Below, piece by piece: positions 24,280 through 32,034 of a DNA stretch of 36,805 nt. The stretch is from NCBI RefSeq assembly GCF_009766005.1, contig NZ_LMUK01000038.1, positions 391,100 through 427,904 of the forward strand. The letters run 5' to 3'. This DNA is from Bradyrhizobium sp. S69 (lineage in GTDB: Bacteria > Pseudomonadota > Alphaproteobacteria > Rhizobiales > Xanthobacteraceae). Made by a program: the position numbers and the translations under genes. Under the pieces are notes generated by a model. The model ran no database searches, had not been told where the DNA came from, and saw nothing but the letters and a program-made list of their open reading frames with translations. How positions within the stretch are numbered: position 1 is the stretch's first letter; each line of letters opens with the position of its first letter.

Positions 24280-25592
24280 CCGTGCCCCTCCTTGACGAGG
24301 TCGGATGAGATCGTCTGGGCGTGGCGCAGGAACACGGTCGGCGCGCGATGGCCGATCAGCCCGCGCGGCCGCCAGATCATCAGCAGCACCATCGCGAGCC
24401 CGAACACCAGCATGCGATATTGCTCGAGCCCGCGGAACAGTTCGAAGCCACCGATCATGGTCAACGCTGCGAGGGCGACGCCAAGCTGCGAGCCCATGCC
24501 GCCGAGCACGACGATCGCGAGCACCAGCGCGGATTCCTGGAACGTAAACGATTCCGGGCTGATGAAACCCTGTCGCGTGGCGAAAAACGCGCCGGCAAAA
24601 CCGCCGAACATCGCGCCGGTCGCGAATGCCGTCAGTTTTGTCGTGGTGATGTTGATGCCGAGCGCGCGGCAGGCCACTTCATCCTCGCGCAGTGCTTCCC
24701 AGGCGCGACCGATCGGCAAACGCCGCAGCCGGATCGTGACCCAGTTGGTCAGCAACGCCAGCGCCAGGATCAGGTAGAACAGAAACACGATGCGATGGGT
24801 GGGCGAAAATTCGATGCCGAGTTTGGCCGCGAGCCCATTCGGACCCGGTGTCAGCGGAATGCCGAACAAAGTAGGGCGCGGAATGCCGGAGACGCCGTTC
24901 GGGCCGCCGGTCAGGCTTTGCCAGTTGATGATGACGAGGCGGATGATTTCGCCGAACGCCAGCGTGACGATGGCGAGATAGTCGCCGCGCAGCCGTAATA
25001 CCGGAAAGCCCAGCAAGACGCCCCAGAACGCCGCGAGGATTCCCGCGAGCGGCAGGCAGACCCAGAACGACCAGCCGAAATTGGTCGCGAGCAGCGCGTA
25101 GGAATAGGCGCCGACCGCATAGAACGCGACATAACCGAGATCGAGCAGGCCAGCGAGGCCGACCACGACATTCAGTCCCCAGCCCAGCATCACATAGGTC
25201 AGCACCAGAATGCCGAGATCCAGGATGTAGCGCTGATCGTAGAAGATCACCGGCACCAGAAACGCAAAGATCAAAAGCAGCGGCGCAACGAGGCGGCCCG
25301 CCACAGCGAGTGCCGATTGCATCTGCGGCGGCACGATCCTGACGGTGCCGACCGGTCCCCACCATTGCCGCAGCAATTCCACCACGATGCTGCCGCCGAA
25401 CACGATGCCGACCATGGCGGCGAGATCGCCGAACCGGGTCCAGTAGATCAATTGACCTGACGGCCCGGCCTCGGTGCGAATGCCGATCATCAGCGAAAAC
25501 AGCACCAGCGCGACCAACGCGCTGATCAGGGCTTTCTTGAAGATGAAGGCTGCAGCAGGGGCGCGCGAAGCGGGCGTCGGGATGGTTGTCAC
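24276..25592 (-). CDS. livM: Branched-chain amino acid ABC transporter permease LivM
   Basis: This is an inner-membrane permease subunit of 438 residues with about ten hydrophobic segments. It has the LivM blocks GLNVVVGLAGLLDLGYVAFYAVGAY, GDYLAIVTLAFGEIIRL and the long cytoplasmic loop with RRLPIGRAWEALREDEVACRALGIN, the site contacting the ATPases. An N-terminal extension of about 100 residues with extra hydrophobic segments precedes the core, as in many rhizobial LivM proteins. It follows livH by 12 bases and overlaps livG by four. Confidence 0.94.
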   Translation of the reverse strand: MTTIPTPASRAPAAAFIFKKALISALVALVLFSLMIGIRTEAGPSGQLIYWTRFGDLAAMVGIVFGGSIVVELLRQWWGPVGTVRIVPPQMQSALAVAGRLVAPLLLIFAFLVPVIFYDQRYILDLGILVLTYVMLGWGLNVVVGLAGLLDLGYVAFYAVGAYSYALLATNFGWSFWVCLPLAGILAAFWGVLLGFPVLRLRGDYLAIVTLAFGEIIRLVIINWQSLTGGPNGVSGIPRPTLFGIPLTPGPNGLAAKLGIEFSPTHRIVFLFYLILALALLTNWVTIRLRRLPIGRAWEALREDEVACRALGINITTTKLTAFATGAMFGGFAGAFFATRQGFISPESFTFQESALVLAIVVLGGMGSQLGVALAALTMIGGFELFRGLEQYRMLVFGLAMVLLMIWRPRGLIGHRAPTVFLRHAQTISSDLVKEGHG

Positions 25593-25604
25593 GCGGCGCG
25601 CCCG

Positions 25605-26519
25605 TCAGACTTTTTCGACTTCAGGCCGGCCGAGCAGGCCGGTCGGAAGGAAAATCAGCACGATGATCAGGATCGAGAACGCCGCGACGTCCTTGTACTC
25701 GACCGAGAAATAGGCCGACCACAGCGTTTCGATCAGCCCGATCAAAAGCCCGCCCAGCATCGCGCCCGGCAGCGAGCCGATGCCGCCGAGCACGGCCGCG
25801 GTGAACGCCTTGATGCCGGCGACGAAGCCCATATAGAAATCGACCAGGCCGTAATACAGCAGGTACATCATGCCGGCGACGGCGGCGAGGGCGGCCCCGA
25901 TCACGAAGGTCATGGAGATGGTGCGGTCGACATCGACGCCGAGCAGCGCTGCCATGGTCTGGTCCTGCTCGCAGGCGCGCATGTCGCGGCCCAATCGCGT
26001 GCGCGACACCAGCCAGGTGAAGATCGCCAGCAGCACGATGGTGGTGATGACGACGACGATCTGCACGTTCGACAGCCGCACCACGAAACCGTTGCTGTCG
26101 AGCAGGGTGTAGCCGCCGGTGATGATCGGCGGCACCGGCTTGACGCGGGCGCCCTGCGCCACTTGCGAATAGTTCGACAGCACGAACGACATGCCGATCG
26201 CCGACAGCATCGGGGCGAGGCGGAACGAGTGGCGCAGCGGCCGGTAAGCGATGCGCTCCACGGTCCAGCCATAGAGCGCGGTGATCGCCATCGATACCAA
26301 CAGCACGATCAGCAGGATCACCGGCACGAAGGTGAGGCCGAGCGAGACCAGGATCAGGAACGAAATCAGCGCGATGAAGCCGCCGATCATGAAGATGTCG
26401 CCATGGGCGAAATTGATCATGCCGACGATGCCGTAGACCATGGTGTAGCCAATGGCGATCAGGCCATAGATCGAACCAAGCACGACGCCGTTGATGACTT
26501 GCTGGGCGAAATAATCCAT
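25605..26519 (-). CDS. livH: Branched-chain amino acid ABC transporter permease LivH
   Basis: This is the first gene of the liv cluster, a 304-residue integral-membrane permease. The N-terminus QQVINGVVLGSIYGLIAIGY then TMVYGIVGMINFAHGDIFMIGGF is the LivH hallmark, and RPLRHSFRLAPMLSAIGMS and GMMYLLYYGLVDFYMGF... follow. ATG 26519 (MDYFAQQVINGVV) is preferred; an upstream in-frame start would prefix 39 residues without permease character. It forms a membrane pair with LivM. Confidence 0.94.
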   Translation of the reverse strand: MDYFAQQVINGVVLGSIYGLIAIGYTMVYGIVGMINFAHGDIFMIGGFIALISFLILVSLGLTFVPVILLIVLLVSMAITALYGWTVERIAYRPLRHSFRLAPMLSAIGMSFVLSNYSQVAQGARVKPVPPIITGGYTLLDSNGFVVRLSNVQIVVVITTIVLLAIFTWLVSRTRLGRDMRACEQDQTMAALLGVDVDRTISMTFVIGAALAAVAGMMYLLYYGLVDFYMGFVAGIKAFTAAVLGGIGSLPGAMLGGLLIGLIETLWSAYFSVEYKDVAAFSILIIVLIFLPTGLLGRPEVEKV

Positions 26520-26862
26520 GCGCTGCCGTTGTCCCAGCATTTTCCGGCAAACGGGGTCTGGTTTGCCGTCGAGAAAATGCGCGTTGACGATGCCACCCCG
26601 TTGGCTCCCGGCAGCCGGAACGGAGCGTCGTGTCATTTTCTAACAGTGGGAACCCAAGGCGGCAACAGCGGCAGCCGCGCTTGGGCGGCGTTTTACATGG
26701 GTAGTTTCGGGGCAGGCCGGCGTGAAGTTCCTCAGGGGTTCCATACGCCACGACGGCGGCTACGAACCGCCACGCAATGATCAAAATGGAACCGATTTGG
26801 CCTGCAACCAACGGCGCGCGCGGGAGTTATCCCCGGCTACGTTCAACAAGGGAGATCTCAAG
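26520..26862. other. Divergent intergenic region between livH and a small Gln/Pro-rich gene
   Basis: These 343 bases should carry the liv operon promoter (minus strand) and the promoter of the small plus-strand gene. I see a short GGCGG/CCGCC hairpin near 26755-26771 but no convincing promoter pair or regulator operator. Reading frames across it show no protein character. Confidence 0.4.
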
Positions 26863-27021
26863 ATGTCCAATCAGAACCAGCCCGGCCAGCCGAACCAGAA
26901 TCCGGCCCAGAAGCCCGGTCAGCAGCAGCAGGGCGGTGGCCAAAAGCCTGGCCAGCAGCAGCAGGATCCCAACCGTCAGGGCCAGAGCCCCACCAAGGAT
27001 CAGCCCAACAAGGATCGCTAG
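26863..27021 (+). CDS. Small Gln/Pro/Asn-rich hydrophilic protein, function unknown
   Basis: This 52-residue protein is composed almost only of Gln, Pro, Asn, Gly, Lys and Asp, with repeated PGQQQQ units (KPGQQQQGGGQKPGQQQQDP), and no hydrophobic residue after the start methionine. A good ribosome site (GGGAGA, 8 bases upstream) and an intrinsic terminator 33 bases after the stop argue that it is really expressed as a monocistronic unit. The sequence predicts a fully disordered protein. I recognise no named family; a role in stress protection or as a linker is speculation. Confidence 0.75.
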   Translation: MSNQNQPGQPNQNPAQKPGQQQQGGGQKPGQQQQDPNRQGQSPTKDQPNKDR

Positions 27022-27053
27022 TTCCCTCGCAGGAACAGGCGAGAGCAGGAAAG

Positions 27054-27080
27054 TCCCGCCGCAAGGCGGGATTTTTCTTT
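27054..27080 (+). terminator. Intrinsic terminator of the small Gln/Pro-rich gene
   Basis: The stem TCCCGCC/GGCGGGA around a GCAA tetraloop is followed by TTTTTCTTTT on the plus strand, a textbook terminator 32 bases after the stop codon. Confidence 0.9.
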
Positions 27081-27100
27081 TGGCATGTCATGGGTAGGTA

Positions 27101-27180
27101 GCCGTCATGGCCGGACTTGATCCGGCCATCCATCCTCCTTCAAACGATGGACCCCGGGTCAAGCCCGGGGGTGACGGCGC
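27101..27180. repeat. REP-like palindrome
   Basis: The paired units CCGTCATGGCCGGA...TCCGGCCAT and CCCCGGGTCAAGCCCGGGG are joined by ATCCATCC...GGAT-type bases and end in GTGACGGC. It is the same class as 23336-23430 and 29262-29293. Confidence 0.7.
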
Positions 27181-27342
27181 GTCAGTGGGGCGATCCGCAA
27201 CCCCCAAAGGTACGCCGTTGCTTTTTCCCCAGCCCATTAAGGTAAACAAAGGGTTTAAATTGCCGCTGGCTGTTTAACCGCGTTACCTCACCCGACGAAG
27301 CCGCGTCCCCCGGGGGAACAGCGGAAAACAACGGGAAGCGGC

Positions 27343-27870
27343 ATGTCGGCACACTGGCGGATCAGCTCAATCAGCGGCGCGTTGATTGCGGCCTATTTCA
27401 TTCCGACCTGGACCATGGTCGCGTTCAAGATCATGATTTCGCCGATCCACGGCCTCTATGAGCGGCCGAACATTTCGGTGGCGCTGTTCATCAGCGATCA
27501 TTTGCAACTGGCCGGAATGGCAACGGTGCGGATGGCGTGGTTGCTCGCGTTGGGCAAGCTCACGGTGGTGGCGTTCTTTGCGATCTTTCTGGTTTTCCTC
27601 ACCCGCGCCGCGTTCCGCAAAGGCGGCGGGGCCGGCGAAGCGCTGGCGATGGCGCTTTCGATCGGCAGCGTGATCAGCTTTGCCAGCATGCTGATGGCGT
27701 CCAAGGTCGGCGAGACCGCGGCGTTGCGGCTGCACGCGACCGAATTGCTGATGCTGCTCGGCACCGCGATCGTGATGCTGACCGAGCGTCCCGCTGTAGC
27801 CGCGCCGCAGATCCAGCGGCCAATGAGCGATCTATCCCTTCAGCAGCCCCAGCTCCTGGATCACAGCTGA
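27343..27870 (+). CDS. Four-helix integral membrane protein of unknown function
   Basis: The 175 residues contain about four hydrophobic helices (roughly 10-28, 62-88, 101-120 and 128-146) and a hydrophilic, Gln-rich C-terminus. The N-terminal half has a polar loop (SPIHGLYERPNISVALFISD) between helices one and two. No catalytic motif or named family is recognised. The reading frame overlaps the 3' end of convergent pcaC by 39 bases, so transcription of the two genes may interfere. ATG 27343 is chosen because it precedes the first helix. Confidence 0.7.
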   Translation: MSAHWRISSISGALIAAYFIPTWTMVAFKIMISPIHGLYERPNISVALFISDHLQLAGMATVRMAWLLALGKLTVVAFFAIFLVFLTRAAFRKGGGAGEALAMALSIGSVISFASMLMASKVGETAALRLHATELLMLLGTAIVMLTERPAVAAPQIQRPMSDLSLQQPQLLDHS

Positions 27871-28224
27871 AGCTTCCTTGACGGCGTGATTGGCGGCGGG
27901 CACGCCGCAATAGATCGCCTGCTGCAACAGAATTTCCTTGATATCGTCGGGCGTGAATCCGCCTTCCGTCAGCGCCGCGCGAATGTGCAGGCGAAACTCG
28001 TCCCATTGCGCCAGCGCCACCATGGTGCCGATCACCAGCACGCGGCGCGTGCGCTCGTCGAAATGCGGCCGGGTCCAGATCTCACCCCACGCGTAACGCG
28101 TGATCATGTCCTGAAAGTCGGTGTTGAACGAATTCCGATTGGCGAGGGACTTGTCGACCCACGCATTGCCCAGCACCTTGCGGCGCTGGACCATGCCGTC
28201 GTCGCGGCGTTTCTGATCGTCCAT
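27832..28224 (-). CDS. pcaC: 4-carboxymuconolactone decarboxylase
   Basis: PcaC decarboxylates gamma-carboxymuconolactone to beta-ketoadipate enol-lactone in protocatechuate breakdown. The 130-residue all-helical CMD/AhpD-fold protein shows KVLGNAWVDKSLANRNSFNT, YAWGEIWTRPHFDERTRR, and LHIRAALTEGGFTPDDIKEI. ATG 28224 has an excellent GGAGGAG ribosome site; the in-frame start at 28332 lies inside a repeat. It is downstream of pcaD on the same strand, separated by a repeat of about 110 bp. The 3' end overlaps a convergent membrane-protein gene. Confidence 0.94.
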   Translation of the reverse strand: MDDQKRRDDGMVQRRKVLGNAWVDKSLANRNSFNTDFQDMITRYAWGEIWTRPHFDERTRRVLVIGTMVALAQWDEFRLHIRAALTEGGFTPDDIKEILLQQAIYCGVPAANHAVKEASAVIQELGLLKG

Positions 28225-28249
28225 TATACGTCTCCTCCCGGTGGCGTGC

Positions 28250-28362
28250 TCCCTCTTCCATGGGGAGAGGGTTGGGGTGAGGGGGTACGCCCTCACGATA
28301 GATCGTAACCCCTCACCCGATTTGCTGCGCAAATCGACCTCTCCCGATGGGAGAGGTGAAGG
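28250..28362. repeat. Extragenic repeat between pcaD and pcaC
   Basis: The outer arms are CCCTCTTCCATGGGGAGAGGG-like and CCTCTCCCGATGGGAGAGG, the inner block is GGGGTGAGGGGGTACGCCCTCAC and AACCCCTCACCC, plus a TTTGCTGCGCAAA hairpin. This type of GGGAGAGG repeat is common in rhizobial genomes (general knowledge). It sits inside the pca transcript. Confidence 0.7.
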
Positions 28363-28380
28363 GAAGGCCGCCGCATTTCG

Positions 28381-29163
28381 TCAGCGTTGCGTCAGGAAGC
28401 CGATCACGGCGTCGGTGAAGGCGTGCGGCTGCTCGACATTGGAAATATGCGCGGCATCGAGAAGGGTGAGGCTGGCGCGCGGGATCTGGCTGCGGATCAA
28501 TTCGCCGGCCGCAAGCGGCGTCGCCACGTCCTGACGCCCAGCGATCACCAAGGTCGGGCTTTTGATGGCGGGCAGCAACGCGCGCTGATCGAGCGTGCTC
28601 AGCGCCTCGCAGCAGGCGAGATAACCCTGCACCGGCGTCGCCAGCAGCATCGCCTTCATGTTGGCTGCGATCTGCGGTTCGCGCTCGCGAAAATCGGCGG
28701 TCAGCCAGCCCGCGATCACGGCGTCGGCCACCGCGGCGATGCCGCCTTCCTGCACCGCCTTGATGCGGTTCAGCCAGTTGGTCGGATCGGGATAGTAGCA
28801 ACTGGTGTTGGACAGGATCATGCGGTCGAACCGCTCCGGTGCGTTGGCCCCGAGCCATTGTCCGACCATGCCGCCCATCGACAGCCCGCACCAGTGCACC
28901 TTCTCGATATTGAGGTCATCGAGGATCGCGAGCACGTCGCGGCCGAAGCGTTCCATCGAATAGGGCCCGGCAGGCACGCCGGATTTGCCGTGGCCGCGGC
29001 GATCATAGCGGATCACGCGAAACAGCTGCGTGAACGCCTTCATCTGCGGCTCCCACATCTGCAACGTGCAGCCCAGCGAATTCGACAGCATCAAGGTCGG
29101 TCCGCCGTCGCGGCCTTCGACCGATACGTTGAGCAGGCAACCGTCGGCGTCGATCATCGGCAT
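28381..29163 (-). CDS. pcaD: 3-oxoadipate enol-lactonase
   Basis: PcaD hydrolyses beta-ketoadipate enol-lactone to beta-ketoadipate. It is an alpha/beta hydrolase of 260 residues: LSNSLGCTLQMWEPQM with the oxyanion region, RYDRRGHGKSG, the nucleophile elbow GLSMGG, the acid D in AGRQDVATP and the base H in LDAAHISNVEQP. ATG 29163 (MPMIDADG) is preferred; ATG 29184 would add seven residues and lacks a better ribosome site. It lies between pcaB and pcaC, each separated by repeat elements, in one likely transcript. Confidence 0.93.
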   Translation of the reverse strand: MPMIDADGCLLNVSVEGRDGGPTLMLSNSLGCTLQMWEPQMKAFTQLFRVIRYDRRGHGKSGVPAGPYSMERFGRDVLAILDDLNIEKVHWCGLSMGGMVGQWLGANAPERFDRMILSNTSCYYPDPTNWLNRIKAVQEGGIAAVADAVIAGWLTADFREREPQIAANMKAMLLATPVQGYLACCEALSTLDQRALLPAIKSPTLVIAGRQDVATPLAAGELIRSQIPRASLTLLDAAHISNVEQPHAFTDAVIGFLTQR

Positions 29164-29175
29164 TGGCTTTAACCC

Positions 29176-29293
29176 CGTTGTCATGCGCGGGCAGAAGCGC
29201 GAAGCGCGTCTTCGCGCTGGAAGACCCGCGCATCCATCCTAAAAGAGTCTATTCAAGAAGATGGATTGCCGGGTCAAGCCCGGCAACGACATC
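29176..29293. repeat. Compound palindromic repeat between pcaB and pcaD
   Basis: A long imperfect cruciform, ATGCGCGGGCAGAAGCGCGA with TTCGCGCTGGAAGACCCGCG, is followed by ATCCATCC...GGAT and a REP-like GCCGGGTCAAGCCCGGC unit. It occupies the whole pcaB-pcaD space. Confidence 0.7.
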
Positions 29294-29297
29294 TGAA

Positions 29298-30653
29298 CTA
29301 CCTTTGATCGAGCGACGCCAGCAGCCGGTCGATCAGGGCTTGCGAGACGCCCTGATAGGCCATCGGCTCGAACAGGTCCGCAAGTTTTTTGGCGTCGAAT
29401 TGTTGCGTCACCTTCGGGTCGCCGGCCAGCACGTCGCGCAGGGCCTTTTTCTCGGCGACGGCCTTTTTGCTCGCGGCCTCCACCAGATGATGCGCCTCGC
29501 TCTTGCCGAGCTTTTCCGCCAGCGCGAACGTGACGGATTCGGCCATGATCAACCCGTTGGTGGTGTCGAGATTGGCGCGCATTCGCGCCGCATCGACTTC
29601 CAGGCCCTCGGCGAGTTCGACAATGGCGGCCAACCCGCCCGAGGTGACCAGCAGCAGGCTCGGCAAAGTCGGCCATTCCGCGTGCCATGGTCCGGCGCTG
29701 CGTTCGTGATCCTGCACCTGGGCGGCGAACATCGTCGCGGCGAGATTAGGCGCCATGGTGGCGGCGGCGAGCGCGCTGGCGGCGGCGACCGGATTGCGTT
29801 TATGCGGCATGGTCGACGAGCCGCCGCGGCCTTCGCCCGCGGGCTCGAACGCTTCGCCGACATCGGTCTGCATCATCAGCGATACGTCGCGGGCGATCTT
29901 GCCGCAGGTGCCCGCGATGATGGCCAGCACCGAGGCGGCTTCCGCGAAGCGGTCGCGATGGGTGTGCCAGGGCGCCTCGGGCAGCGGCAAGTCCAGCTCC
30001 TGCGCCAGCTTCTCGGCAACGCGCAATCCGTGGTCGCCGAGCGCTGCCAGCGTTCCTGCGGCGCCGCCGAATTGCAGCACCGGCGCCTCGCTGCGCAACC
30101 TCTTCAGTCGCGTGCGCGAACGGTTCAGCGCCGCGGCATATTCGGCAAGCTTCAGCCCGAACGGGATCGGCAGCGCGTGCTGTAGCCAGGTGCGTCCCAC
30201 CATCGCGGTATGGCGATGGTCCAGCGCCAGCCTCGCAAAACCGGCGATGGCGCGGTCGATGTCGGACAACAGCGCGTCGATGCCGGCGCGCAGCATCAGC
30301 ATCGCCGCGGTATCGATCACGTCCTGGCTGGTGGCGCCCCAATGCACATAGCGCGCCGCCTCGGGGTCGGTGCGGGTCACGGCCGCCGTCAGCGCCTTGA
30401 CCAGGGGGATCGCGAGATTGCCGGATTTTGTCGCGGCTTCAGCCAGGGCGGCAAGATCGAACGCTTGCGCTTTGCAGGCCTGCTCGATCGGCCCCGCCGC
30501 TGCCGCCAGAATGACGCCGGTGGCGGCTTCGGCGCGCGCCAGCGCGGCCTCGAAATCGAGCATGTGCTGTAGATAGGCCAAATCATCGCAGACGGCGCGC
30601 ATGGCGGCGCTCGACAGCATCGGCGCGAGCAGGGGCGAGAGAGCAGTACTCAT
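29298..30653 (-). CDS. pcaB: 3-carboxy-cis,cis-muconate cycloisomerase
   Basis: PcaB converts 3-carboxy-cis,cis-muconate, the ring-cleavage product of protocatechuate, to 4-carboxymuconolactone. The 451-residue fumarase/aspartase-superfamily protein shows the signature GSSTMPHKRNP, WGATSQDVIDTA and RTWLQHALPIPFGLK, with the C-terminal tail typical of PcaB rather than PurB. It heads a pcaB-pcaD-pcaC set. The ring-cleaving dioxygenase genes pcaHG and a PcaQ/PcaR regulator are not in the window; the gene upstream is the divergent coxG. ATG 30653 (MSTALSPLLAPMLSSA) fits the family N-terminus. Confidence 0.94.
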   Translation of the reverse strand: MSTALSPLLAPMLSSAAMRAVCDDLAYLQHMLDFEAALARAEAATGVILAAAAGPIEQACKAQAFDLAALAEAATKSGNLAIPLVKALTAAVTRTDPEAARYVHWGATSQDVIDTAAMLMLRAGIDALLSDIDRAIAGFARLALDHRHTAMVGRTWLQHALPIPFGLKLAEYAAALNRSRTRLKRLRSEAPVLQFGGAAGTLAALGDHGLRVAEKLAQELDLPLPEAPWHTHRDRFAEAASVLAIIAGTCGKIARDVSLMMQTDVGEAFEPAGEGRGGSSTMPHKRNPVAAASALAAATMAPNLAATMFAAQVQDHERSAGPWHAEWPTLPSLLLVTSGGLAAIVELAEGLEVDAARMRANLDTTNGLIMAESVTFALAEKLGKSEAHHLVEAASKKAVAEKKALRDVLAGDPKVTQQFDAKKLADLFEPMAYQGVSQALIDRLLASLDQR

Positions 30654-30915
30654 GATGCGCGCGACCTAACCATCCTCTCCTGCCTGTGCCAACCCCACAG
30701 CCTTGGTCGCGGTCATGGTCGCAGCCTCGGCCGGGGCCTTGGTCGGGATCTTGGCGCAAGCCGGCTCGCAAGCATGCTGCGCTGCGAATATGCATCGCAC
30801 CCGGTCCAGCGATCCCCTTTCATTTAGCCGTGCCGTGCTTTACTTGGGGTTTGGTATGGCGGGATTGGTACGGCCGCGCGGCGGCGCCACGAAGCGTTTT
30901 TTGGAGGCGAATCAC
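30654..30915. other. Divergent intergenic region between pcaB and coxG with low-complexity repeats
   Basis: Promoters for both clusters must lie here. From about 30699 to 30760 there is a degenerate tandem pattern of CCTTGGTCG-, CATGGTCG- and CTTGGTCGGG-type units. Frames through this stretch extend coxG upstream without protein-like content, so I treat it as non-coding. No clear promoter boxes were assigned. Confidence 0.45.
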
Positions 30916-31362
30916 ATGGCCATGACGATGACCGGCGAAGTCCAGCTTGCGGCGCCGCGCGAGGCCGTGTGGGCCAAATTGAACGATCCGGAAGTGCTCA
31001 AGGCCTGCATTCCCGGCTGCGAGGAACTGGATGCGACCGAAGACGGGGGTTTCCGTGCTGTCGCCAAAATGAAGGTCGGACCGGTGTCGGCCCGCTTCAA
31101 GGGCAAGGTCACGCTGAGCGATCTCGATCCGCCCAACGGCTACAAGATTTCCGGCGAGGGCGAGGGCGGCGTCGCGGGCTTCGCCAAGGGCGGCGCCACG
31201 GTGGCGCTGGCCGAGAAGGATGGCGGCACCTTGCTGAGCTACAATGTCGAGGCGCAGATCGGTGGTAAGCTCGCCCAGCTCGGGCAGCGGCTGATCAACG
31301 GTTCGGCCAAGAAACTGGCCGATGAGTTTTTCGCCAATTTCGCCAAGGCGGTACAGGGCTAA
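30916..31362 (+). CDS. coxG: CoxG family SRPBCC protein
   Basis: This is a 148-residue CoxG/SRPBCC protein. In carboxidotrophs CoxG is linked to recruiting CO dehydrogenase to the cytoplasmic membrane, and shorter homologues accompany many molybdenum hydroxylases. The family pattern is clear: VQLAAPREAVWAKLNDPEVL and KACIPGCEEL, then MKVGPVSARFKGKVTLSD and the C-terminal LINGSAKKLADEFF. The hydrophobic membrane-anchoring tail found in long CoxG proteins is absent, so this is the short form. ATG 30916 follows GGAGG by 8 bases. It heads the cox cluster, 135 bases before coxS. Confidence 0.9.
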   Translation: MAMTMTGEVQLAAPREAVWAKLNDPEVLKACIPGCEELDATEDGGFRAVAKMKVGPVSARFKGKVTLSDLDPPNGYKISGEGEGGVAGFAKGGATVALAEKDGGTLLSYNVEAQIGGKLAQLGQRLINGSAKKLADEFFANFAKAVQG

Positions 31363-31497
31363 CCTGCTCCTGAGATCACATCGGGCCATGCTCCAGGCGA
31401 GGTTGCTCATTGCCGGGTTGGCCCATATTATGGCTTTGGAACGATTTTAAACGCCTGTTCCGTCGATATGCGGCGGCGCAGTTGAAGAGAGTGCTGA

Positions 31498-31983
31498 ATG
31501 GCCAAGATTTCCCTGATCGTGAACGGCAACCCCGTTAATGCGAACGTCGATCCCCGTACCCTGCTAGTCCAGTTTCTGCGCGAAAACCTGCGGCTGACCG
31601 GTACCCATGTCGGTTGCGATACCTCGCAATGCGGCGCCTGCGTCGTGCATCTGGACGGCAAGGCGGTCAAATCCTGCACCACGCTGGCGGTGATGGCCGA
31701 TGGCCACGAGGTCAAGACCATCGAGGGCCTTGCCGCCGACGGCGCGCCCCTGCACCCGATGCAGGAAGCGTTCCGCGAGCATCACGGCCTGCAATGCGGC
31801 TTCTGCACGCCGGGCATGATCATGACCGCGGTCGACATGGTTCACCGCAAGGGCCACGACCTTTCGGATCATGTCATTCGTGAAGAGCTCGAAGGCAATC
31901 TGTGCCGCTGCACCGGTTACCAGAACATCGTTCAATCGATCGCGGCCGGCGCCAAGGCGATGGAAAAGTCGGACCTCGCGTAA
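31498..31983 (+). CDS. coxS: CO-dehydrogenase-type small subunit, two [2Fe-2S] clusters
   Basis: This is the iron-sulfur subunit of a molybdenum hydroxylase (CO/xanthine dehydrogenase family), 161 residues. The N-terminal plant-type ferredoxin site uses C40, C45, C48 and C60; the C-terminal helical domain uses C100, C103, C136 and C138 (CGFCTPGM and CRCTGY). It passes electrons from the molybdenum centre to the FAD subunit. It is followed after only 51 bases by coxM, with no large subunit between them. A near-perfect 15-bp tandem duplication covers its stop codon. The generic family is certain; a CO-specific substrate is inferred from the coxDEG context. Confidence 0.92.
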   Translation: MAKISLIVNGNPVNANVDPRTLLVQFLRENLRLTGTHVGCDTSQCGACVVHLDGKAVKSCTTLAVMADGHEVKTIEGLAADGAPLHPMQEAFREHHGLQCGFCTPGMIMTAVDMVHRKGHDLSDHVIREELEGNLCRCTGYQNIVQSIAAGAKAMEKSDLA

Positions 31984-31999
31984 ATCGGACTTCGCGTAA
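31969..31999 (+). repeat. Tandem 15-bp duplication across the coxS stop codon
   Basis: TCGGACCTCGCGTAA (31969-31983) is followed, after one A, by TCGGACTTCGCGTAA (31985-31999), a single mismatch. The second copy sits exactly where coxL would begin in an S-L-M gene order. Confidence 0.85.
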
Positions 32000-32034
32000 T
32001 TTTAACTGCCGCATATGGCGGTCGGGAATGCCTC

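Noticed and set aside
25621..26811. 396-codon minus-strand frame overlapping livH
   Set aside because: It is a His/Arg-rich shadow frame of the LivH permease gene.
29298..30653. Second purB or argininosuccinate lyase
   Set aside because: The fold signature is shared, but the C-terminal region and the pcaD/pcaC neighbours identify PcaB.
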